Below, in pieces: positions 16,918 to 23,950 of a stretch of 32,521 bases of DNA. The position numbers were made by a program, and so were the translations under genes. The stretch is from Blautia sp. (GTDB lineage: Bacteria; Bacillota; Clostridia; Lachnospirales; Lachnospiraceae), in NCBI GenBank assembly GCA_017475035.1, contig JAFVGK010000188.1, forward strand, positions 1-32,521, written 5' to 3'. Each line of letters starts with the position of its first letter. The stretch's first letter is position 1. A model generated the notes under the pieces. That model searched no databases and had not been told where the DNA came from. It saw only the letters and a list, made by a program, of their open reading frames with translations.

Positions 16918-17829
16918 CTACCGTTCCTGTTCTCTTTGTCTTTTCTTCTGCCACTGTTCCAGCAGCCGGATGATCGTATCCTCCATCTGCTTCGGCGTGT
17001 AGGACTTGGGGAAATACTTCCGGATCACATCATGGGATATCGTGATCTTGCTCATATCGTCTTTCTTGATTTCGTCCATGACCGCGCACATCACATCCAG
17101 CGTGCACTTGTTTTCCTGGCTGTACTTCTTGATCCGCTGTGCCTGGGAGAGTGAAGGCGTTGTCTGTGCATAATCCATCGCCTCAAGGAAAAGCTTTTGT
17201 TCTTCAGGCCGCAGATAAGAGAGTTCCACCGCCGGATTGAAAGCCAGCTTCTTCTGATCGACCATATCCAGAAGCTCCGGGATCAGGTATGTCAGACGGA
17301 TGAAACGCTGAATTTGTCGTGAACTTTCATTCATTTCAGCCGCCATTGAATCTCGTGAGTGCTTTTGGCCAACTTGGCCAAAGGTTTTTCCTTGATGATT
17401 TATCGCCTCCAGCTTCATCCTGTAGGCAAACGCCCTCTCACTGGGAAGCAGCTCTTCACGCTGCAGGTTGCTGTCTACCATCAGGATCGTGGCTGCGTCG
17501 TCATCCATCTCCCGAACAATCACCGGCATGGTCTCTTTTCCGGCAAGCTCAGATGCATGGTGTCTGCGGTGTCCTGCGATCAGCTCATAGCCGCCTTCTG
17601 GAGAAGGTCTTGCGATTGCCGGAACCATCACGCCATATTGCCGGATGCTCTCCACCGTCTTCTGCATTGCTTCATCATCCAGCACTTTGAAGGGATGGTC
17701 CTTGAACGGATGCAGCTCTGACAGTGGGATTTCCTGTACCTTCTCAGCTGACTGATCAGCTCTGCTTTCTTCCGTCGAGAAGATATCATCGTAGCTGCTC
17801 AATCTGATGTTTGCGCCTTTTTTCGGCAT
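16918..17829 (-). CDS. parB: ParB/Spo0J-like partition protein
   Basis: 303-aa DNA-binding partition protein. The ParB/Sulfiredoxin-fold N domain runs from about 35 to 125 with ELIAGHRRHHASELAGK (CTP/DNA-contact box) near 85-101, followed by the NLQREELLPSERAFAYRMK helix-turn-helix region (115-190, including SRDSMAAEMNESSRQIQRFI) and a C-terminal charged tail for dimerisation. It overlaps ParA by 44 bases; AGGAGG lies 9 bases before its ATG inside parA. With ParA it would segregate the element while it exists as a circle. Confidence 0.93.
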   Translation of the reverse strand: MPKKGANIRLSSYDDIFSTEESRADQSAEKVQEIPLSELHPFKDHPFKVLDDEAMQKTVESIRQYGVMVPAIARPSPEGGYELIAGHRRHHASELAGKETMPVIVREMDDDAATILMVDSNLQREELLPSERAFAYRMKLEAINHQGKTFGQVGQKHSRDSMAAEMNESSRQIQRFIRLTYLIPELLDMVDQKKLAFNPAVELSYLRPEEQKLFLEAMDYAQTTPSLSQAQRIKKYSQENKCTLDVMCAVMDEIKKDDMSKITISHDVIRKYFPKSYTPKQMEDTIIRLLEQWQKKRQREQER

Positions 17830-18613
17830 TGGCCTGCACCTCCTTTGTCAGTTTCTGATATGCCACTGCGACCTTGCCTCTGGGATCATGCAGGAAGATG
17901 CTTTTCCCTTCGGAACTGATCTCCGCCGCCCGCACAGAACGAGGAATCTCGGTCTCAAAGACTTTGATATGCCCGCCGTAGGTATCACGGATCAGTGCGG
18001 CAATCTCTTTGGCGTAGTTTGTCCGGCTGTCTACCATCGTCAGCAGGATTCCTTCGATCCTGAGCTTCGGATTGATCTGCCGTTTGACCTTGTTGATGGT
18101 CTGCAGCAGCTGCTCCAGTCCTTTTGCAGACAGGTAATTGGCCTGCACAGGGATCAGTGTGGTATCTGCCGCCGCCAGTGCGTTGACTGTCAGCATCCCC
18201 AGGCTCGGCATACAGTCCAGAAGCACATAGTCATAATCCTTCTTGACCGGCTCCAGGAACTGCTTCAGGATCCGTTCCCGGTTCATCGTGTTGACTAAGG
18301 CGACCTCTAGACCTGCCAGCGAAATATTTGCCGGTATCAGATCAACGCCTTCCTGCTGATGAAGAATGCCCTCCCCGGGCTGAATCGGATCTTCGTTGAT
18401 CGTCTTGTTCAGAAGATCAAACAGCGTAGTCTCCAGATCATCCGGCCTTGGATATCCCAGGCTGATGCTGAGAGATCCCTGCGGATCCGTATCGACCAGC
18501 AATACCTTTTTCCCTTCACGGGCCAGACCGATGCCCAGGTTCTCCGCCGTTGTTGTCTTTGCCGTGCCGCCCTTTTGATTGACGACACAGATCACTGTTG
18601 GCTTGTCTTTCAT
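17786..18613 (-). CDS. parA: ParA/Soj family partition ATPase
   Basis: 275-aa Walker-type ATPase. The deviant Walker A box KGGTAKTTT is at residues 14-22, Walker A' DTDPQGSLS at 42-50, and Walker B VLLDCMPSLGMLT near 130. Complete length, no N-terminal HTH extension, so it is a small ParA (type Ib/Soj-like). The ATG overlaps the RepA stop (ATGA at 18610-18613) and the end overlaps ParB, giving a three-gene RepA-ParA-ParB unit. Confidence 0.95.
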   Translation of the reverse strand: MKDKPTVICVVNQKGGTAKTTTAENLGIGLAREGKKVLLVDTDPQGSLSISLGYPRPDDLETTLFDLLNKTINEDPIQPGEGILHQQEGVDLIPANISLAGLEVALVNTMNRERILKQFLEPVKKDYDYVLLDCMPSLGMLTVNALAAADTTLIPVQANYLSAKGLEQLLQTINKVKRQINPKLRIEGILLTMVDSRTNYAKEIAALIRDTYGGHIKVFETEIPRSVRAAEISSEGKSIFLHDPRGKVAVAYQKLTKEVQANAEKRRKHQIEQLR

Positions 18614-19548
18614 GCGTCCTCCTCTCTCCAGCCGTACAAGTCATGATTCACTTTTGCCTGATAATAGTGGTCAATGGTAATCGGCGCATTGTACAGCGTT
18701 GTAAGCATATATGCCTTGATGTTCCGGATGTCCGTTGTGTTGTCATGGATGCAGTCCAGAACATATTGGATATGTCCATAGTCCAGTTTCATGAACCGGC
18801 TCTTCACAACCTCGGCAGGCCTGTCCTCTCCGGCGCAGCGAATGGTCTTTGCTGTGCTGCATACGGTATCGACCAGCAGTTCCAGGATTTCATCAATGCG
18901 TCCGTGATCATAGGGATAGCTCTGCTTCAGGTCATCGATATACAGATGCTCTCTGAAATATCTCTCATAAGATCTGCGCTCATCCATCTCATCCCTTCCC
19001 ATCCCATCAACGGATACGGTGATCTTTGCGGAACCCGGACCCGGATAGATAGGATTGGTCTTGTTATATTCAGGTTTATTAAAATCAGTATTATTTCCGT
19101 GTGATTTCCACATGTCCAAAGATGTGGTTTTCACATCCCCAGAAGTGTGATTTTCACATGTCTTGAAATGTGATTCCGAATCATTCTGTGGACAGCTTGT
19201 GGAAAACTTCAGGACGTAGATTAGAGACGGCTTCCCAAGTCCCTGACGCTTTCTCTTGATCAGGCCGGTTTTGTTTTCCAGTTCCGAAAGCAGCTTGCAT
19301 GCCTTCTGGTTGCCGCAATGCAGATCGGCCATGATGTCCTCCACCGTGTAGATGATGTAGACACGGTTCAGGGAATCGAGCCATTGATTGCGGATCGACA
19401 GCTGCAGCCGGTCGAGCATCAGCCCATACAGCAGCTTGGCTTCCGTGCTGGTTTCCTGGAACTCATCCCCGGTGATCAGTCTTTTCGGGATACGGTAGAA
19501 CGAATACTGCTCTGCGTCATCCGGACCGTAAAAATAATCAAAACTCAT
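18610..19548 (-). CDS. repA: replication initiator protein, RepA_N family
   Basis: 312-aa initiator. The N-terminal winged-helix domain is evident in YSFYRIPKRLITGDEFQ, TEAKLLYGLMLDRLQLS and the EDIMADLHCGNQKACKLLSE helix-turn-helix (residues 1-115), the classic RepA_N start. A variable linker (130-180) is encoded by 23-bp DNA direct repeats, and a C-terminal DnaD-like part (200-312) follows. The ATG at 19548 is chosen because GGAGG lies 6 bases before it; the longer frame runs into the terminator at 19575-19625. RepA_N replicons usually carry their origin inside rep, which fits the iterons here. Confidence 0.92.
   Translation of the reverse strand: MSFDYFYGPDDAEQYSFYRIPKRLITGDEFQETSTEAKLLYGLMLDRLQLSIRNQWLDSLNRVYIIYTVEDIMADLHCGNQKACKLLSELENKTGLIKRKRQGLGKPSLIYVLKFSTSCPQNDSESHFKTCENHTSGDVKTTSLDMWKSHGNNTDFNKPEYNKTNPIYPGPGSAKITVSVDGMGRDEMDERRSYERYFREHLYIDDLKQSYPYDHGRIDEILELLVDTVCSTAKTIRCAGEDRPAEVVKSRFMKLDYGHIQYVLDCIHDNTTDIRNIKAYMLTTLYNAPITIDHYYQAKVNHDLYGWREEDA
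19100..19190. repeat. 23-bp iterons inside repA, candidate replication origin
   Basis: TGTG begins at 19100, 19123, 19146 and 19169, an exact 23-base period. The first three units share TGTGrTTTyCACAT and the fourth is partial (TGTGATTCCGAATC). Each of the first units contains a near-palindrome of the ATGTGATTTTCACAT type. The period is not a multiple of three, so this is not a protein repeat. A DnaA-box-like TTTTCCACA (minus strand, 19198-19206, one mismatch to TTATCCACA) lies next to it. Confidence 0.72.
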
Positions 19549-19574
19549 ATCGCTCCTCCGTATGTATCGGCAAT

Positions 19575-19625
19575 AAAAAAAGACGCTTACCTGTATCCCC
19601 GAAGGGAAAAACAAATAAACGTCTT
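19575..19625 (-). terminator. long-loop terminator/attenuator in the repA leader
   Basis: Minus-strand 10-bp stem (19616-19625 with 19580-19589) encloses a smaller TCCC-TTCG-GGGA hairpin (19596-19607) and is followed by six T. It lies 35 bases after the sirtuin stop and ends about 26 bases before the repA ATG. No promoter was recognised between the hairpin and repA. Confidence 0.7.
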
Positions 19626-19660
19626 ACTGCCTGTACTTGCTATTCAGTTGTTTTCAGTGC

Positions 19661-20584
19661 TTACAGCTTCATCAGGATCTCCCGGATGTCTCCGTTGATG
19701 CAGATGGATCTGTTTATGATTTCATCCGGTGCGTAGGCCTCGCCGTAATTCAGGCAGGCATATGTCGCATCCGGCCACTGGTTTACGATCTTCCAGAACT
19801 GGAACTTAATAATACTTGGCGTGTTCATGCCGACTGCTGCTTCCAGGAACAGAACCTTCAGATTCTCATGTCTGCGAAGGAATTCCGAATACCTCTCTGC
19901 AGCCTGATGCCATCCTTCATCCTCCACGAACTTGTCATCGGATCTCAGATTCATAGTCATCGGCTCCCCGTCATCCGGGCAGTATGGAATCAGCTCTGTG
20001 GGGATCCGCATGGAGATCTCTCTGCCTTCGGGAATGATCAGCTCATTGTTCTCACCAATCTCAAATCCCTGAGCTAGGATCATCTTCCGCATGATCTCTT
20101 CGTTCTCATAGGTCTTATGTGCGGATGCGCCATGCGGATTGGAGCTTTGCAGCAGTCCGTAGTCGCCCTGCGTATAGAAGAGCCGCTTCTTGTCAAAGCC
20201 GGACCGCTGGAAGCAGTGATCCACATTAGTTGTGATCACGAAGTAGTCCTTGTCCTTCACCAGATTATACAGCCGTTCGTAGGTGTCATTCGGGATCGGC
20301 ATATAACGGTTGATCCAGATGTATCTGCTCCAGTATGCCCACATCTCTTCCGGAGGACACTCCAGCACGTAGAAGCCGCCGGAATACATATCGCTGAAAT
20401 GATACTTCAACGCAAAGTCGGAGAAGTACTTGTCGAACCTCTCACCGGTATAAATGAATCCGGCGGAGGTCGAAAGCCCTGCACCTGCTCCGATGACGAC
20501 AGCATCTGCCTCATCAATCACCTTGCGCAGCTTTGCGATCCCATCCGGGGTCTCTGTCTTTGGTAATCTTCTTCCAAACATCAT
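19661..20584 (-). CDS. SirTM-like sirtuin (Sir2 fold), copy 2
   Basis: 307-aa NAD-binding sirtuin. GAGAGLSTSAGF (near 35-46) is the Rossmann NAD motif and TTNVDHCFQRSGF replaces the usual TQNIDxLH. The catalytic HG of deacetylases is QG here (FYTQGDYGLLQ), as in class M sirtuins (SirTM) that ADP-ribosylate lipoyl carrier proteins. The zinc-ribbon cysteine pairs are missing; one Cys remains in IPYCPDDGEP. Starts at 20584 or the next ATG; GGAGG is 5 bases upstream, and it overlaps the first paralogue by ATGA. Probably an ADP-ribosyltransferase, not a deacetylase; the target is unknown. Confidence 0.88.
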   Translation of the reverse strand: MMFGRRLPKTETPDGIAKLRKVIDEADAVVIGAGAGLSTSAGFIYTGERFDKYFSDFALKYHFSDMYSGGFYVLECPPEEMWAYWSRYIWINRYMPIPNDTYERLYNLVKDKDYFVITTNVDHCFQRSGFDKKRLFYTQGDYGLLQSSNPHGASAHKTYENEEIMRKMILAQGFEIGENNELIIPEGREISMRIPTELIPYCPDDGEPMTMNLRSDDKFVEDEGWHQAAERYSEFLRRHENLKVLFLEAAVGMNTPSIIKFQFWKIVNQWPDATYACLNYGEAYAPDEIINRSICINGDIREILMKL

Positions 20585-21537
20585 GCGCACCTCCGGAGCC
20601 TCTCAGAATCCGTGATCCTTGACAGCTCCTTCATAAAATATCCATTCTCAGGGTAAAATCTGCTGTTTTTGGCCATTTTCGGCCGAATGGGATTCAATAC
20701 ATAAAACACCGGTGTGTTTGCTCCTACCCCAATTTCAAAAAACAGGGTATGCAAATTTTCGTGTCTGCGAATGAAATCAGAGTAAGCTGCGGAAGCCCTG
20801 TGCCATCCTTCATCCTCCACAAAGGAATCGTCAGCTCGGAGATTCATCGTAACCGCAGATCCATCGTCCATACACTTAGGTATCAGTTCAGCAGGAATCT
20901 TCATGACTACGCTGCTTTGAGGAATTTTAAATACACCTTCCGCATCTTTAACAAAGCCCTGCGCCTCCATTGCCTGCATGACCCATTCTTCATTATCGTA
21001 GGTTTTCCGGATTGACGGATTGACACTCTGAAACAAACCATAGTCGCCCTGTGTATAGAATAGGCGTTTTTTATCAAATCCCGCTCGCTGGAACTGATGA
21101 TCCACGTTGGTGGTGATGACAAAGTAATCCTTGCCGCGCACAAGCTCAAAAAGTTTCTGATAGACTGGCTTTGGCGCTTCAATGTAGCGGTTGTAGTAAA
21201 TATGCCGCGCCCACCATGCCCAGCGGGTCTCATCATCCGGAAAAGGATAGAAGCCTCCGGAGTACATGTCGCTGATGCCAAACCGGGCTGCAAAGTCGCC
21301 AAAGTAACGCTCGAAACGTTCTCCGGAATACGTGAATCCTGCTGCGGTGGATAATCCCGCTCCTGCGCCAATCACGATGGCGTCTGCATTTTCCATCTCG
21401 AACCGGAGTCTCGCAATCTGCTCCTGCCTGCCGCCGTCGCCATAGGAGACACCGTTGCGAAAAGCGTGGACGGATGACAGCCCTTTCCGGATTGTCTCCT
21501 GATATCCGTCCGGTCTGTTATTGTAAAAGCTCTTCAT
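20581..21537 (-). CDS. SirTM-like sirtuin (Sir2 fold), copy 1
   Basis: 318-aa paralogue of the next gene, clearly similar throughout (GAGAGLSTAAGFTYSGERF, TTNVDHQFQRAGF, FYTQGDYGLFQ, VTMNLRADDSFVEDEGWH) but with about 40 extra N-terminal residues. Gln replaces the catalytic His and the zinc cysteines are gone except one. The start at 21537 (MKSFYNNRP) overlaps the end of a macrodomain remnant by 20 bases, the arrangement expected when a macrodomain hydrolase gene precedes sirTM. The intact macrodomain partner is missing here, so if the enzyme is active, reversal must come from elsewhere in the genome. Confidence 0.88.
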   Translation of the reverse strand: MKSFYNNRPDGYQETIRKGLSSVHAFRNGVSYGDGGRQEQIARLRFEMENADAIVIGAGAGLSTAAGFTYSGERFERYFGDFAARFGISDMYSGGFYPFPDDETRWAWWARHIYYNRYIEAPKPVYQKLFELVRGKDYFVITTNVDHQFQRAGFDKKRLFYTQGDYGLFQSVNPSIRKTYDNEEWVMQAMEAQGFVKDAEGVFKIPQSSVVMKIPAELIPKCMDDGSAVTMNLRADDSFVEDEGWHRASAAYSDFIRRHENLHTLFFEIGVGANTPVFYVLNPIRPKMAKNSRFYPENGYFMKELSRITDSERLRRCA

Positions 21538-21655
21538 AGTATTCCCTGTCCTCATCCTTAAAGACATTGAAGATTACTCTCTCCATTTCGCTGTCGTGCT
21601 CTGAAAGCCATTCTGTCACTGTCTTCACTGCGATCTGAGCTGCGCGTCTGTTTGG
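21518..21655 (-). pseudogene. 3' remnant of macrodomain protein-ADP-ribose hydrolase
   Basis: Frame ending at TAA 21518-21520 reads PNRRAAQIAVKTVTEWLSEH and then VIFNVFKDEDREYYEELLQ, the last roughly 45 residues of the macrodomain family (C-terminal helix and strand). Everything before, including the ADP-ribose-binding loops, is lost. The break near 21655 joins it out of frame to the start of a PNPOx-like gene. Confidence 0.75.
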
Positions 21656-21758
21656 GAATGGCTGCCGTAACAGGAAGGCCTTCATCGTCCACAGTCGCCA
21701 CTATGGTCGTGTGTATTTCATTTACAAGATAGCGGAAATAGGTTTCTGCGTTCGTCAT
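21655..21758 (-). pseudogene. 5' remnant of a PNPOx-like flavoprotein gene
   Basis: From ATG 21758 (AAGGA 7 bases upstream) the frame gives MTNAETYFRYLVNEIHTTIV then ATVDDEGLPVTAAI, the typical first 34 residues of pyridoxamine-phosphate-oxidase-like FMN proteins. The rest of the split-barrel domain is deleted and the frame continues out of frame into the macrodomain remnant until 21558. Confidence 0.72.
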
Positions 21759-21890
21759 CGTTATTCCTTTCAGCAATGATCTGATTCTTTTATATACGAG
21801 CATTGTGAATCCGGTTAAAACAAGGCCTTTCAGCAAGTTGAACGGGAACGCATTGTACAGAACAACATCCAGCTTCGTTTTGATGAATGA
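21759..21890 (-). pseudogene. C-terminal fragment of an ECF-type transporter S component
   Basis: Directly after the stop of the flavodoxin-like gene the same frame reads FIKTKLDVVLYNAFPFNLLK then GLVLTGFTMLVYKRIRSLLK, a last membrane helix of the kind that ends vitamin (ECF) S components. There is no start, no stop, and it runs on in frame into the PNPOx remnant, so it is a deletion product. Confidence 0.5.
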
Positions 21891-22175
21891 TCAGGCAAGC
21901 AGCCAGTCCACCATCTCGTCAGCGGCCTTCAGTTCTTCCGGCTTCTCCATGATGCTGCCGGGAACGTTCGCATCACCGGCTACATGGGCTTTGTAGTCGC
22001 GGAATCCGGCGGTAGCAAAGCTCTTCAGATTGGTCTCCACCATCTGCGTGTACACATCGACCGGGCCGAAACCGGCAAAGAAGTATCCGCCGAGCTTCTT
22101 GTCCTTACGTCCTGCCATGGAGAAATCGGGCTGGGTGAAGTCCATGAAGGAGTAGGTACGGTCGATCTTCTTCAT
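21891..22175 (-). CDS. flavodoxin-like protein, probably N-terminally truncated
   Basis: 94-aa ORF whose pattern (DKKLGGYFFAGFGPVDVYTQ, then KPEELKAADEMVDWLLA) resembles the C-terminal half of flavodoxin/FMN-reductase proteins; the N-terminal phosphate loop is missing. The ATG at 22175 lacks a convincing ribosome site and follows the Rrf2 stop by 6 bases in the same frame, so it may be translated only by re-initiation, or be a remnant left by deletion. Rrf2 regulators beside flavoproteins are common. Confidence 0.5.
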   Translation of the reverse strand: MKKIDRTYSFMDFTQPDFSMAGRKDKKLGGYFFAGFGPVDVYTQMVETNLKSFATAGFRDYKAHVAGDANVPGSIMEKPEELKAADEMVDWLLA

Positions 22176-22181
22176 GATAGA

Positions 22182-22640
22182 TTAGTTCTTTTCTTCATTC
22201 GATTCATTATTGACTGCCTGCCTCGTGTCTTCCACGATATCGGCAAGCGTTGTGGATCTGAGTTTCTCTTCCATAGCTTTCTGCGCATCAATGAGACGCT
22301 GATTCAACACCTTATGGATGTTTCTGCCCACAGGGCAGTCCGGATTCGGCTGTTCATGGAAATGGAAAAGGCCCTCCTCCGTATCTACACTGCCAACGGC
22401 TTTGTAGATGTCGTAAAGCGTGATCTCATCAAGCCGCTTTGTGAGCTCTGCGCCGCTGCTGCCACGCTGCGTCTGCACAATACCGGCTTCCCGTAACTGT
22501 GAAATGACCGTGCGGACGATGACAGGATTCACCCCTATGCTTCCCGCTAGAAATTCACTGTTCACACGATCCATATCCTTGAAGTAGTCAATAGCCGTGA
22601 TGATGTGAACCCCGATTGTAAATTTGCTTCCGATCTGCAT
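22182..22640 (-). CDS. Rrf2 family transcriptional regulator
   Basis: 152-aa winged-helix regulator. KFTIGVHIITAIDYF and NSEFLAGSIGVNPVIVRTVI are the Rrf2 start and recognition helix; QLREAGIVQTQRGSSGAELTK is the wing. The iron-sulfur cysteine triad of IscR/NsrR is absent (only one Cys in NPDCPVG), so it is of the YwnA/redox-thiol or ligand type. GGAGG precedes its ATG, and a consensus promoter with a perfect inverted repeat lies upstream, pointing to autoregulation of the Rrf2-flavodoxin unit. Confidence 0.9.
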   Translation of the reverse strand: MQIGSKFTIGVHIITAIDYFKDMDRVNSEFLAGSIGVNPVIVRTVISQLREAGIVQTQRGSSGAELTKRLDEITLYDIYKAVGSVDTEEGLFHFHEQPNPDCPVGRNIHKVLNQRLIDAQKAMEEKLRSTTLADIVEDTRQAVNNESNEEKN

Positions 22641-22660
22641 TTTTCACCTCCGCACAAGTT

Positions 22661-22706
22661 TATCAGCTGATAGTTGTAATATATCAAATTACAACTAAGT
22701 TGTCAA
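22661..22706 (-). promoter_or_regulatory. rrf2 promoter with overlapping operators
   Basis: On the minus strand, TTGACA (22701-22706), a 17-base spacer and TATATT (22678-22683). The perfect inverted repeat AGTTGTAAT-7-ATTACAACT (22672-22696) covers spacer and -10, and a perfect 12-base palindrome TATCAGCTGATA (22661-22672) follows. This is a strong candidate Rrf2 binding region. Confidence 0.8.
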
Positions 22707-22775
22707 TGTCTCTATTACATCTTTTTGCAAAAAAGATAGTTCTCACCAATAGAAAGAATGGAATGTACTTTTCCA

Positions 22776-22862
22776 AAGGCTCGAACGAACCCTTTTTGCC
22801 CGAAAAACGAGCCCTCTCCATTATGCCGCTGCTACCCGTATCAAAGACGTAGTGCAGTTTTC
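22776..22862. repeat. dispersed direct repeat, copy 1 (about 87 bp)
   Basis: Shares GGCTCGAACGAaCC, a T run, GCCC, CCCTCTCCATTATGCCG and TATCAAAGACGTAGTGCAG to the end GTTTTC with copies 2 and 3. It lacks the left 45 bases of the other two and is more diverged. Confidence 0.8.
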
Positions 22863-23063
22863 TATCAAGACGCTGTCTTTGATACAAATGTGAAAGACAG
22901 CCTCTGTCGCAAAGAGACCGGAAATATAAAGAAATCAAGGGCTTTCACGATTCTGCCGATCAGCCAGACAGAGCTATGAAGGCCCTTGATGCTCTATTCT
23001 GTTGTCATTGTTCACGCTGCGGCGCTGGGGAAACTTACCCTCCTGTGCACCGCCGGCCGGCAA

Positions 23064-23135
23064 ATAATTAAAATGTAGTCGTATAATTAAATTGTGCGGG
23101 AATAATTAAATTGTGTGGCAAATCATTAAAAGGTC
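23064..23135. repeat. four 19/20-bp A/T-rich tandem repeats, possible IS end
   Basis: ATAATTAAA occurs at 23064, 23083 and 23102 (period 19) with a fourth related ATCATTAAA at 23122, each followed by a G/T-rich half. IS21-family elements carry such multiple terminal repeats, so this may be the leftover end of one; no transposase remains. Confidence 0.5.
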
Positions 23136-23158
23136 CAATCCGCCCGGTCGCTCAATCT

Positions 23159-23671
23159 TCATCCTTTATTCAGGGTATGGATTATTTGAAGTCCGTCGGA
23201 TTCCAGTCCTTTTACCTTCCCCCAAAGATAATGGCCGGGTACAAGTGATAGAAGTAAAATAATCAGATTACAAAAGAGAGGGTAATTCAAAAACCATTCA
23301 ACAGCGCTGTCAGAGAAAAAATCTGATTGAAAAGACAGCCCTGAGAGTCTGAGAATCAAAAGTCCCGCGACCAATAGAAGCGAAACAGCGGGACCGCCCG
23401 AAAGAGTCATTATCATCTTTGTTCTTGAGTCAATCTTCCTTTCCGAAGGGGTAAAAAAGCCATCGAAAACGAGCAGATTCACCGTCACCTTTTTCGTATT
23501 AAGCAGCGGTTTTCCCCATCCGACCCGCACATGCCAATGCTTGTCTCTTGTTGCAAGCATATAACCTATGGCATGGCCAAGTTCATGCAAAAGGGTCGAG
23601 AGGAAAGTCAAAATCCATAAAGCAGCCAGAAAAACAAGCAGTTCTATTATGGCCTCTATAATCATCGGCAT
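23159..23671 (-). CDS. M50-like membrane metalloprotease
   Basis: 170-aa membrane protein. Helix 1 (about 5-40) contains LLHELGHAIGYML, the HExxH zinc site inside the membrane typical of site-2 proteases. Further helices lie near 85-110 and 125-150, and a late SDG replaces the usual NxxPxxxxDG, giving the Asp third ligand near residue 161. It is shorter than most family members. No partner substrate is seen; it lies downstream of a truncated TIGR04076 gene. Confidence 0.75.
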   Translation of the reverse strand: MPMIIEAIIELLVFLAALWILTFLSTLLHELGHAIGYMLATRDKHWHVRVGWGKPLLNTKKVTVNLLVFDGFFTPSERKIDSRTKMIMTLSGGPAVSLLLVAGLLILRLSGLSFQSDFFSDSAVEWFLNYPLFCNLIILLLSLVPGHYLWGKVKGLESDGLQIIHTLNKG

Positions 23672-23701
23672 TGCATTTTCCCCCCCAAATCCCGGTTTTG
23701 T

Positions 23702-23950
23702 TCAGCCTGTATAGGCATCCTCGGATGTATTCCTGAAGTTCTGTTTCGACAGCCACTCTCGCTCCTCGTCATTCTCAGGGATATCGATGCGCTCGATCTT
23801 GAAGATGACCGGCCTCGTACCATCGTTACAGCAAGTGATCATCATGCGGTCGTCATTGGTCCAGCCCTTCATGATGGAACCACCCTGCAGTGCCGTGTAA
23901 ACATATCGGCTGACGGCATCCCACGCTTCCCCGCAGAACTTGCCATTCAT
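23702..23950 (-). pseudogene. truncated duplicate of TIGR04076 family gene
   Basis: Encodes 82 residues nearly identical to residues 55-136 of the complete gene at 27934-28344 (NGKFCGEAWDAVSRYVYTAL, ending EDAYTG). The first 54 codons are gone: homology stops exactly at the Met of MNGKF and the sequence beyond 23950 is unrelated. The DNA is diverged at many third positions, so the copy is not recent. Confidence 0.85.

Larger units (their letters stand above)
22711..23158. other. gene-free stretch rich in repeats and hairpins
   Basis: No convincing gene. It contains repeat copy 1 (22776-22862), an inverted repeat GTATCAAAGAC (22838-22848)/GTCTTTGATAC (22875-22885), a 14-base-arm hairpin (22934-22947/22977-22990, one G-U pair) and A/T-rich tandem repeats (23064-23135). 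Short ORFs on either strand here follow the repeat and lack ribosome sites. Confidence 0.7.

Noticed and set aside
22684-22938. 84-aa minus-strand ORF upstream of rrf2
   Set aside because: Reads through the dispersed repeat and into the rrf2 promoter/operator; equivalent frames in the other repeat copies are not conserved as genes.
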